Of a stretch of 64,000 bases of DNA, positions 56,641 to 64,000 are shown one piece after another. The stretch is from Nevskiales bacterium (lineage in GTDB: Bacteria; Pseudomonadota; Gammaproteobacteria; Nevskiales; Nevskiaceae). The stretch spans positions 124,001-188,000 of the forward strand of contig JAQVDP010000005.1 of NCBI GenBank assembly GCA_028698335.1. Direction: 5' to 3'. The notes below the pieces were generated by a model, which was not told the origin of the DNA, did no database searches, and was given only the letters and a program-made list of their open reading frames with translations. The position numbers and the translations under genes were made by a program. Each line of letters begins with the position of its first letter. Position 1 is the first letter of the stretch.

Positions 56641-56808
56641 TCAGCGCGGTTTCTGTGCCGACGGGGCCTTGGCATATTTCGCCGGATTGGCCTGGAACGT
56701 CTGCTGGCACTTGGCCGAGCAAAAGTGATAGGTGACGCCCTGGTGTTGTACGGTGGCGAACGCCTGGGCCTCTTCAATCTTCATTCCGCACACCGGATCC
56801 TGTGTCAT
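56641..56808 (-). CDS. Small YHS-domain protein
   Basis: 55 residues, one YHS domain: DPVCGMKIEE at the start, VTYHFCSAKCQQTF and the end NPAKYAKAPS. The Cys residues (DPVCGM and FCSAKC) are all kept, so it may bind a soft metal such as copper or act on a nearby ATPase. The ribosome site (GAGGAG) sits in the end of the upstream cation ATPase gene, and the two genes are 2 bases apart, so translation is probably coupled. Confidence 0.85.
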   Translation of the reverse strand: MTQDPVCGMKIEEAQAFATVQHQGVTYHFCSAKCQQTFQANPAKYAKAPSAQKPR

Positions 56809-56810
56809 CA

Positions 56811-59540
56811 CTATCTCCTCGGTAGATCAAGTTCCATTGTCGAGCACGCGGCTCGTGCTCGACGCGCCCACCACAGCTTGTGCAGCTCCATGACTGCGAG
56901 CAGGCTCAGGGCCATCAGGGGCAGCGCGACCCATCCCACCGGCGCGACGGGCTCGATGCGCAGCACGCGCTGCATCAGTGGTGCGTACAGCGCCAAGACA
57001 TGGATCGCCAGCGCGCCGACGACGCCGAGCACCAGCAGCCGGTTGTTGCGCAACGGGATCGCGAACGCCGATCGCGTCTCGGAGCGGGCGTTGAACGCAT
57101 CGACGTTCTGCATGAGCACCATGAGCAGCAGCAGTGCGTTGCGGGCCTGTTCCAACGGCATGTCCATGCGCAGCAGCACGGCGAACGCGCCGAATCCGAG
57201 CGCTGCCATCCACGTTCCCGCGAACAGCGCGCGCTCGATCATGAGTCGGTCGAAGATCGGATCGTCGGGGCGCCGCGGCGGTGTGTCGAGCTCGTCGCCG
57301 CGCCCGTGCTCGAACGCAAGGGCCACATCCTGGATCCCGTTGGTGACGAGGTTCAGCCACAGCAGCTGCACCGGCAGGAGCGGAATCGGCAAACCGATCA
57401 CGACGGCCAGGCCAACGGTGAGCACCTCCGCGGCGCCGGCTGCCGTGAGCAGATAGACAACGTTGCGGATGTTCTGATACGCGATGCGGCCTTCTTCCAC
57501 GCCGGCGACGATCGTGGCGAAGTTGTCGTCGCTCAGCACAAGGTCGGATGCTTCACGCGCAACGTCGGTGCCGCCGAGTCCCATGGCAACGCCGATGTTG
57601 GCGCGCCGCAGCGCGGGCGCGTCGTTGACGCCGTCACCGGTCACGGCGACGAAGTGCCCGGCGCGCTGCGCCGCATCGACGAGCGCCAGCTTCTGCTCCG
57701 GCGTCACCCGTGCGAAGACGGTTCCGCGTTCGACGGCCAGTTCCAGGGTCTCAGGTGAGGCGCCCTGAAGCGCGCTGCCGTGAACGACCTCTTGCGGTCG
57801 CGCGGCGATACCCAGGTCGCGTGCGATGGCCAGTGCCGTCGTCGGGTGATCGCCGGTCACCATCACGACCCGGATGCCGGCGGCCGCGCAGCGGCGCACG
57901 GCGTCCTGCACCTCAGGCCGCAAGGGGTCGATCAGTCCAATCAGGCCGACGAATTCGAGCCCCTGCGGCTCGGCCGGCGTTTCCTGAGGCGTAACCGGGT
58001 GTGCCGTCAGGCCGCCGGCGAGCGCGAGCACCCGCAGTCCTCGCTGCGCCATGTCTTCCGCCGCCTGCAGAATGCGGTCGGCGGACGCAGACCGGCACAT
58101 CTGCAGCACGCGCTCGGGCGCCCCCTTGACAGCAACCCAGGTGGCTCCGTCGAGCGCGTGCCATGTCGCGGCATAGCGCCGTTCCGGTTCGTAGGGAATC
58201 GCGTTCACTTGCGGACGTTCAACCAGCAGCTGCTCGCGGCTCACGCCGCCCTTCTCGGCCAGCGCGAGCAGTGCGATGTCCGTCGGGTCACCGCGCCAGC
58301 GCCACGATGTCTCGCGCCGGTACAGGTCGGCCTCGTTGCATGCAGCAGCGACCTGCAGCGCATGATGCAGATTACCTGCAGTCGCCGCGGCCTCGCCGAA
58401 GGCTCCGACGATGGTACCGGTCGGCGCGTAACCGGACCCGGAGACTGTGTAGCGCGCCTCGTCAGGCAGCCAGAGTTCGCGCGCCGTCAGCTCGTTGCAG
58501 GTGAGCGTGCCGGTCTTGTCGCTCGCGATCAGCGTGCAGCTGCCGAGACCCTCGACCGCAGGCAGGCGGCGCACAATCGCACCCCGCAGCGCCATCCGTC
58601 GCGCGGCGATCGCAAGTGCCACCGTCAGTGCGACCGGCAAGCCTTCTGGAATCGCCGATACAGCGAGCGCGACGGCAAAGACAAACATCGCCGCAATGCT
58701 GTCGTCGTGCACCCAGACGCCGACGGCGCCGATCAGTCCGGAGGCAAGCAGGACGACAGCCGCAATCGTCCGGCTGAATCGCTCCATGCGCTGCACAAGC
58801 GGCGGCTGACCGCTCCGCGTGGCGCTCATCGCGGAGGCGAGCCGGCCGATGGCCGTTCCGGCACCGGTTGCGACGGTCACGCCGACGCCGCGGCCGCGGG
58901 CGACGAGCGAGCCGGCGTAGGCCATGTTCGAACGGTCGGCGAGTGCCGCGTCGGGTTCGCTTACGGCTGCAGCATCCTTGACCACGGCGAGCGACTCGCC
59001 GGTCAGCGCCGCCTCGGCGATCTCCAGGCCCTGCGTGCTGAGCAGACGCAAATCCGCCGGCACCAGCTGCCCGCTTTCGAGCGCGACGATATCGCCGGGG
59101 ACGAGCTCGGCGGCGTCGGTATCAGCCATCTCCCCGTCACGCAGCGTGGTGGCCCGAATGCGCAGCAGCTTCTGCAGGCTCTGGCTCTGCTGCTCGGCGC
59201 GCCACTCCTGCCACCCACCGATCACGGAATTCACGAGCAGGACGATGCCGATGAACCCGGCGTCCGTGACATCGCCGAGTGCGAACGACACGACGGCGGC
59301 GGCAAGCAGGACGTAGATCAGCGGACTGCGCAGCTGGCGCAGGCCGATCGCAAGCCATCCCGGCGATCGCTGTGCAGGCAGGACGTTGCGCCCGAACTGC
59401 GCCAGGCGCTGCTGCGCCTCTTCGCGCGACAGACCGTCGGCCGACGAGGCCGTGCGCGCGAGTGCGTCTTGGGCCGGCAGTGCATGCCACGACGGTGCTG
59501 CTGCGCCCGCAACAGTTGGCTGTGAGGTGGCGTCGTTCAT
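56811..59540 (-). CDS. P2-type cation-transporting ATPase (Ca2+-ATPase-like)
   Basis: 909 residues. N-terminal cation-ATPase domain (GLSREEAQQRLAQFGRNVLP), actuator TGES in EAALTGESLAVV, ion site PEGLPVALTVALAI in helix 4, phosphorylation site ASDKTGTLTCNELT, KGAPER in the nucleotide domain, and VTGDGVNDAPALRRANIGVA. P2A/PMR1-like plan, so it moves Ca2+ or Mn2+ (or Na+/K+ in some relatives); the ion is not certain. Cotranscribed with glgC upstream (18-base gap) and YHS downstream. Confidence 0.92.
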   Translation of the reverse strand: MNDATSQPTVAGAAAPSWHALPAQDALARTASSADGLSREEAQQRLAQFGRNVLPAQRSPGWLAIGLRQLRSPLIYVLLAAAVVSFALGDVTDAGFIGIVLLVNSVIGGWQEWRAEQQSQSLQKLLRIRATTLRDGEMADTDAAELVPGDIVALESGQLVPADLRLLSTQGLEIAEAALTGESLAVVKDAAAVSEPDAALADRSNMAYAGSLVARGRGVGVTVATGAGTAIGRLASAMSATRSGQPPLVQRMERFSRTIAAVVLLASGLIGAVGVWVHDDSIAAMFVFAVALAVSAIPEGLPVALTVALAIAARRMALRGAIVRRLPAVEGLGSCTLIASDKTGTLTCNELTARELWLPDEARYTVSGSGYAPTGTIVGAFGEAAATAGNLHHALQVAAACNEADLYRRETSWRWRGDPTDIALLALAEKGGVSREQLLVERPQVNAIPYEPERRYAATWHALDGATWVAVKGAPERVLQMCRSASADRILQAAEDMAQRGLRVLALAGGLTAHPVTPQETPAEPQGLEFVGLIGLIDPLRPEVQDAVRRCAAAGIRVVMVTGDHPTTALAIARDLGIAARPQEVVHGSALQGASPETLELAVERGTVFARVTPEQKLALVDAAQRAGHFVAVTGDGVNDAPALRRANIGVAMGLGGTDVAREASDLVLSDDNFATIVAGVEEGRIAYQNIRNVVYLLTAAGAAEVLTVGLAVVIGLPIPLLPVQLLWLNLVTNGIQDVALAFEHGRGDELDTPPRRPDDPIFDRLMIERALFAGTWMAALGFGAFAVLLRMDMPLEQARNALLLLMVLMQNVDAFNARSETRSAFAIPLRNNRLLVLGVVGALAIHVLALYAPLMQRVLRIEPVAPVGWVALPLMALSLLAVMELHKLWWARRARAACSTMELDLPRR

Positions 59541-59558
59541 GAGCTTGAGGCAGGAGGG

Positions 59559-60780
59559 CTACCGGCCAACCAGCACGACGCCGTTCGCTGTCACCGGGTA
59601 TCGCCTCCGGTCCGCGGCGGGATCGATGCCGATCTCGGTTCCGGGTGGCAAACAGCAGCACTCGTCGATGATCGCGTTGCGGATGCGGCAGCCTCTTTCG
59701 ATATGAGAACCGGGTAACGCGATACAGCCATCCAACCTGGCGCCGGGGCCGACCCGCACGCCCGGGAACAGCACGGAGTGCCGCACGTCCGCAACACCTT
59801 CATCGTCGTCCGATCGGACCGAACGGGCTTCTAGCGCTTCGATCGACAGGCTGTGCGTGCGCCATTGCGGATCGTCGAGGTGCCAGGGCGGGCTGGCGCC
59901 GCACAGCTCCAGGCTGGTCTGCCAGTAAGCGTCAACGGTGCCAACGTCGCGCCAATAACCGTCCCGCGAAGGAAAGTGGACGTCACGCAACCTGTGCGCG
60001 TAAGCACGCGTCGTGGCCGCCAGCGCGGCAGGAATGACGTTGCGACCGAAATCGCGCACGGAGTGCGACTGAAGCGCGTCTTCGCGGAGAAGCCGGAGCA
60101 GGAAGTCGGTTTCGAACAGGTAAATGCCCATGGACGCGAGTGCGACGCCGGGACGGCCGGGAATGGCGCTGGGGGATTCCGGCTTCTCGGCGAAACCGGC
60201 GATCCATGCCGCATCGTCGATCGCCATCACGCCGAAGTTGCGGGCGCTTTCGACCGGTACCTCCACGCAGCCCACCGTCACCTGCGCGCGTCGCTGCAGG
60301 TGCTCCTCCAGCATCCGCGCGTAGTCCATCCGGTAGACATGATCGGCGGCCAGCACCAACACCTGGGCCGGTGCCAGCCGACGGATCAGCTCACGGTTCT
60401 GGTACACGGCATCAGCGGTCCCCGCGTACGCCCGGCCGGCGCCGGCGGGCAGTGTCAGGAGTTCCATCGCGCGCGACAGGCGGCTCCATGCCGCCAGATG
60501 CGGCGCCAGCGACTGCGACATGTACTGCGTCAGAACGCCGACGCAGGCCAGCCCCGAGTTCAGGCAGTTGGACAGCGTGAAGTCGATGATGCGATGGCGT
60601 GCGGCGATCGGTACGGGCCGGCTTTGCGCGGTGGGCTGTCAGGCCTTCCAGGCGGGTGCCACGACCACCGGCGAGCACCAGCGCAAACGTGTTCGCAAGC
60701 ACCGCGCGGCGCGCCTGGGCGCCGAGCATGTCGGAAGACGTCCCCGATTGACGTGGCGAGCTGTCATTCACGGTGTCCAT
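59559..60780 (-). pseudogene. glgC: Glucose-1-phosphate adenylyltransferase with a single-base frameshift
   Basis: Together the two frames code for a complete GlgC of about 406 residues (family about 420), the enzyme making ADP-glucose for glycogen. The N-terminal part from ATG 60780 has ALVLAGGRGTRLEGLTAHRA-KPA. Then the reading is lost at a GGG run at 60615-60617 (CCC on the coding strand). Taking away one C restores KPAVPIAARHRIIDFTLSNC and the rest up to 59559, with FAEKPESP, HFPSRDGYWRDVGTVDAYWQ and left-handed helix repeats at the end. So it is either a true frameshift or a base error. The start overlaps the phosphoketolase end by 13 bases. Confidence 0.85.
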
Positions 60781-63164
60781 GCCCACTCCCGGATCTCCGA
60801 CGGGTCTTCGCCATGCGTCGTGATGTACGCCCGATGCTCGATGCGGCGGTCGCGCATTGCCTGGCGCAGCGACGCTGCGCGCGAACCGAGCGAGGGCACG
60901 CGGTCGATCACGTCGCAGACCAGGTGGTAGCGATCCATGTCGTTGCGCACCAGCATGTCGAACGGCGTCGTCGTCGTGCCTTCCTCCTTGTAGCCGCGCA
61001 CGTGCAGATTCGGATGGTTGCGGCGCCGGTAGGTGAGGCGGTGAATCAACCAGGGATAGCCGTGGTAGGCGAACAGGATCGGCTTGTCGGTTGTGAAGAT
61101 CGTGTCGAAGTCGCGGTCGGACAGGCCGTGCGGATGCTCTTCCCTCGGCTGCAGCGTCATCAGGTCAACGACGTTGACGACGCGGATTCTCAATTCGGAC
61201 CGGTGCTCGCGCAGGATCTTCACCGCCGCCAGCGTTTCCAGCGTCGGCACGTCGCCGGCGCAGGCCATCACCACGTCGGGCTCGCCTTCGTCATTGCTCG
61301 CCCAGTCCCAGATGCCGATGCCGGCGGTGCAGTGGCGCAACGCCGTGTCCATGTCCAGCCATTGCTGCTGCGGCTGCTTGCCGGCGACGATGACGTTGAC
61401 CAAGTCACGCGAGCGCAGACAGCACTCGGTGACACACAGCAGCGTGTTGGCATCGGGCGGCAGGTAGACGCGGATGATGTCGGCCTTCTTGTTGACGACG
61501 TGATCGATGAAGCCGGGGTCCTGGTGCGAAAAGCCGTTGTGGTCCTGGCGCCAGACGTGCGAGGTCAGCAGATAGTTCAGCGAGGCGATCGGACGCCGCC
61601 ATGGCACTTCCTTGCTGACCTTGAGCCACTTCGCGTGCTGGTTGAACATCGAGTCGACGATGTGGATGAACGCCTCGTAACAGGAGAACAGGCCGTGGCG
61701 ACCGGTCAGCAGGTAGCCTTCGAGCCAGCCCTGGCAGGTGTGCTCGGACAGGATTTCCATGACGCGGCCGTCCGCTGCGAGGTGATCGTCGTCCGGTTCG
61801 GCGCGCGCCATCCATGCGCGGTCGGTGACTTCGAACAGCGCACCGAGCCGGTTTGACGCCGTTTCGTCCGGGCCGAACACACGGAAGTTGCGATGCTCCA
61901 GGTTCAAGTGCATGACTTCGCGCAGGTACTGGCCCATCACGCGCGTGGCTTCGGCCCGCGCCGCGCCGGGGGCGGGCACGTCGACGGCAAACGCGCGGCA
62001 GTCCGGAAGCTGCAGGCCGCATAGCCGCAGCCCGCCGTTGGCGTGCGGATTTGCGCCCATGCGCCGCTCGCCCCGAGGCGCAAGCGCCCGCAGCTCTGTG
62101 CGCAGGCAGCCGTCGTCGTCGAACAGCTCCTCGGGCCGGTAGCTGCGCAGCCAGTCCTCCAGCTGGCGCAGATGGTCCGGTCGCGTGTGCAGCTCGGCGA
62201 GCGGCACCTGGTGCGAGCGGAAATGCCCCTCGGTCTTCTTTCCGTCGACTTCCCTGGGCCCGGTCCAGCCCTTGGGCGAGCGCAGCACGATCATCGGCAA
62301 GCGCGGGCGCTCGACGATCCCGTCGGTGCGTGCACGCTGTCGAATCGCCAGGATATCGGCGACCACCTCGTCGAGAACTGCGGCCATCGTACGGTGCATC
62401 GCCATCGGCTCGTCGCCCTCGACGTAGCGCGGTGCGTAGCCGTACCCGCGCAGCAGCGCGTCGAGCTCTTCGGGTTCGATGCGCGCGAGCAGCGTCGGGT
62501 TGGCGATCTTGTAGCCGTTCAGGTGCAGGATCGGCAGCACGGCACCGTCGCGCGCCGGGTTCAGGAACTTGCTCGAGTGCCAGGCCGTCGCCAGCGGGCC
62601 GGTCTCGGCCTCGCCGTCGCCGACCACGCAGGCGACGATCAGGTCCGGGTTGTCGAAGGCCGCGCCGTAGGCATGGGATAGTGCATAGCCAAGCTCGCCG
62701 CCCTCGTGAATCGATCCCGGCGTCTCGGCGGTAACGTGGCTGCCGACACCGCCGGGAAACGAAAACTGCCGGAAAAGCTTGCGCATCCCGGCGGCGTCCT
62801 CGGTCACGTCCGGATACCGCTCGCTGTAGCTGCCTTCGAGATACGTATTGGCGACCAGCGCCGGTCCGCCGTGGCCGGGCCCGGCGACGTAGAGCACGTC
62901 GAGATCGTGCGCCCGGATCACCCGGTTCAAGTGCGCGTAGATGAAGTTGAGTCCTGGCGAGGTGCCCCAGTGGCCGAGCAGGCGCGGCTTGATGTGCTCG
63001 GGCTTCAACGGCTCGCGCAGCAGGGGGTTGTCGAGCAGGTAGATCTGGCCGACCGACATATAGTTGGCGGCGCGCCACCAGGCGTCGAGAGCGCGCAGCT
63101 GCGCGTCGGGCAGTGCATCGGCCATTCCGGTTTTCTCCGTGAGCGGCGTGGCCTTCAGGTCCAT
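60768..63164 (-). CDS. xfp: Xylulose-5-phosphate/fructose-6-phosphate phosphoketolase
   Basis: 798-residue thiamine-diphosphate enzyme that splits xylulose-5-P or fructose-6-P with phosphate to acetyl-phosphate plus glyceraldehyde-3-P or erythrose-4-P. Family blocks: [37 protein letters not shown], thiamine-diphosphate region [44 protein letters not shown], and C-terminal [41 protein letters not shown]. Length is normal (about 790-830). In a cluster with GlgC and the G6PD end, it makes acetyl-P, an ATP source in low oxygen. Confidence 0.95.
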   Translation of the reverse strand: MDLKATPLTEKTGMADALPDAQLRALDAWWRAANYMSVGQIYLLDNPLLREPLKPEHIKPRLLGHWGTSPGLNFIYAHLNRVIRAHDLDVLYVAGPGHGGPALVANTYLEGSYSERYPDVTEDAAGMRKLFRQFSFPGGVGSHVTAETPGSIHEGGELGYALSHAYGAAFDNPDLIVACVVGDGEAETGPLATAWHSSKFLNPARDGAVLPILHLNGYKIANPTLLARIEPEELDALLRGYGYAPRYVEGDEPMAMHRTMAAVLDEVVADILAIRQRARTDGIVERPRLPMIVLRSPKGWTGPREVDGKKTEGHFRSHQVPLAELHTRPDHLRQLEDWLRSYRPEELFDDDGCLRTELRALAPRGERRMGANPHANGGLRLCGLQLPDCRAFAVDVPAPGAARAEATRVMGQYLREVMHLNLEHRNFRVFGPDETASNRLGALFEVTDRAWMARAEPDDDHLAADGRVMEILSEHTCQGWLEGYLLTGRHGLFSCYEAFIHIVDSMFNQHAKWLKVSKEVPWRRPIASLNYLLTSHVWRQDHNGFSHQDPGFIDHVVNKKADIIRVYLPPDANTLLCVTECCLRSRDLVNVIVAGKQPQQQWLDMDTALRHCTAGIGIWDWASNDEGEPDVVMACAGDVPTLETLAAVKILREHRSELRIRVVNVVDLMTLQPREEHPHGLSDRDFDTIFTTDKPILFAYHGYPWLIHRLTYRRRNHPNLHVRGYKEEGTTTTPFDMLVRNDMDRYHLVCDVIDRVPSLGSRAASLRQAMRDRRIEHRAYITTHGEDPSEIREWAWTP

Positions 63165-63193
63165 AGCGTGTACCTCGGATGGGTGGTGAGCGC

Positions 63194-63559
63194 TCAGCAG
63201 CCGCCGCGGCGGCGTGGCCGCTCGCCCGGTGGTGGCTCGTGAGAGGCGTACTTCTGCGGCTCGGCTTCGAAGCGCTTGCGCGTCTCTTCCGATTCGAAGT
63301 AGTAGGCGCGCCCGCCGTACACCGCTGTGAGCGCGCGGTCGGTCCGCACCGGATTGCCGCTCACCGGGTCCAGTGCCGCTGTGGCCTGGGCGTGCGGCGC
63401 TTCGACGTGCGCTGTGCCGCCGTGATCGGATGGCGGCGCACCGCGCCAGTCACGCGAGCCGCCGTGATGACCGCCCATACCGTGACCGCGCCGCAGTAGG
63501 AACCACGCGGCCGCCACGGCCACGAGCACCCAGATGATGTTTCCGTTCAACCAGTTCAT
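63194..63559 (-). CDS. Membrane-anchored YHS-domain protein
   Basis: 121 residues: N-terminal membrane helix ([18 protein letters not shown]), Gly/His-rich linker ([11 protein letters not shown]) and a YHS-type domain from about residue 64 ([20 protein letters not shown], then [20 protein letters not shown]). The YHS Cys residues are absent ([15 protein letters not shown]), unlike the small YHS protein at 56641. The His-rich linker could hold metal. 29 bases upstream of xfp. Confidence 0.8.
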   Translation of the reverse strand: MNWLNGNIIWVLVAVAAAWFLLRRGHGMGGHHGGSRDWRGAPPSDHGGTAHVEAPHAQATAALDPVSGNPVRTDRALTAVYGGRAYYFESEETRKRFEAEPQKYASHEPPPGERPRRRGGC

Positions 63560-64000
63560 GTTCGATACTCCTCGCTAGCATGTTCAACATCGAAGTTCTC
63601 GCCGACGCAGATTCGATGCACTCCTGATGCGCGAACAGCGTGCTGTCGCCGGCGATCACATCGCCCAGCAGGCGCTCGTAGGGCGCCTGGTCCTCGGTGC
63701 GCGAGTCGAGCATCAGCAGCTCGCGCTGTTCCCCGCTGAACTCCTTGTCCGGCCGCTTGACGCGCGCGGCGAACGCGATCGCCGCGTGCGGCGCGAGGCA
63801 AGAGCGCAGGTAGTTGGTGCGGCAGGCCGCTGGCGCTGAGTCGTCGAACAGACGCTGCGGCGGCGGCTTGAGCTCGACGAGGATCTCGGACGCGGTCGCC
63901 GCCAGGCATTTGCCGGCGCGCAGATTCCAGGGCACGCCCTGCCAACGCCACCAGTCGATGAACAGGCGCTGGGCGTAGAAGGCCTCCACGTCGGAGTCCG
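63450..64000 (-). pseudogene. zwf: Glucose-6-phosphate dehydrogenase, C-terminally damaged (partial at right edge)
   Basis: The reading frame enters from beyond the window and carries G6PD blocks: DVEAFYAQRLFIDWWRWQGV, LVELKPPPQRLFDDSAP, AIAFAARVKRPDKEF and YERLLGDVIAGDSTLFAHQE. After about 63635 the likeness ends, about 40-50 residues before the normal C-terminus, and the frame runs on unrelated (ending at 63450) across the start of the membrane YHS gene. This looks like a deletion junction. If it is a real truncation the enzyme would probably be inactive. Confidence 0.75.

Larger units (their letters stand above)
38082..64000. mobile_element. Putative integrative element / genomic island (right end not in window)
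   Basis: Begins at tRNA-Ser with an integrase and continues into accessory genes: metal efflux, copper ATPase, stress, low-oxygen carbon metabolism. Part of it (integrase, 39.5-40.2 kb) is visibly lower in GC than the flanking chromosome, and three genes within are degraded. The extent is inferred; conjugation or replication genes were not seen in this part. Confidence 0.5.

Noticed and set aside
38082..64000. Search for a direct repeat of the tRNA-Ser 3' end (attR)
   Set aside because: No stretch matching the T-arm/acceptor end was found by eye; short matches such as GTTTCGAATAC near 56602 are too short.

Overview
The window looks like a GC-rich (roughly two-thirds GC by eye) gammaproteobacterial chromosome. 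Several gene orders match the gammaproteobacterial pattern: ftsK-lolA-rarA-crcB-serS, dapA-gcvR-bcp, parE-parC, and epmB-efp-epmA. A FimX-like c-di-GMP protein and a Baeyer-Villiger-type monooxygenase cassette would suit an environmental lineage near Xanthomonadales/Nevskiales. That placement is inference from gene content only.

Layout, left half (1-38081): core chromosome. It opens with the end of ftsK, then lolA, rarA, crcB and serS. A reverse-strand cassette follows (flavin monooxygenase, SDR dehydrogenase, cupin) with a divergent TetR regulator and two palindromic operator candidates between them. Next come an M20 peptidase, a GNAT enzyme, and a sulfate-assimilation cluster (CysI-type sulfite reductase plus DUF934, CysB-like regulator, CysG). 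A small membrane protein/XRE regulator pair sits behind a promoter flanked by an 18-bp inverted repeat. After that: an exported hydrolase, a NatAB-type ABC exporter, dxs-ispA-xseB for isoprenoid supply, topoisomerase IV (parE, parC), htpX behind a sigma-32-like promoter, a FimX-like protein overlapping epmB, efp and epmA, a TSUP transporter, PhoH, Bcp, a GcvR-like protein, dapA, a short lipoprotein and tRNA-Ser(GGA).

Right half (38082-64000): an accessory region that begins with a P4-type tyrosine integrase directly downstream of tRNA-Ser, which suggests an integrative element with its left end in the tRNA 3' part. No copy of the tRNA 3' end was seen further right, so the other end probably lies beyond the window. 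The cargo starts with copper/heavy-metal genes: small exported His/Met/Cys-rich proteins, a CusCBA-type RND efflux system and a CopA-type ATPase. It continues with a phospholipase D family enzyme, an MgtC/DUF4010 membrane protein, a ferritin-like protein, a small HMA-like protein, a PAS-GAF-PAS-GGYDF sensor and an alpha/beta hydrolase. It ends in a reverse-strand cluster: glucose-6-phosphate dehydrogenase end (degraded), membrane-anchored YHS protein, phosphoketolase, GlgC (single-base frameshift), P2-type cation ATPase, soluble YHS protein and D-2-hydroxyacid dehydrogenase.

FNR/ANR-like boxes precede three transcription units of the accessory region, and the carbon genes are of a fermentative kind. 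My reading is that this island joins metal detoxification to low-oxygen carbon and ion homeostasis. Three genes in it are visibly damaged (cytochrome-like remnant, glgC, zwf).
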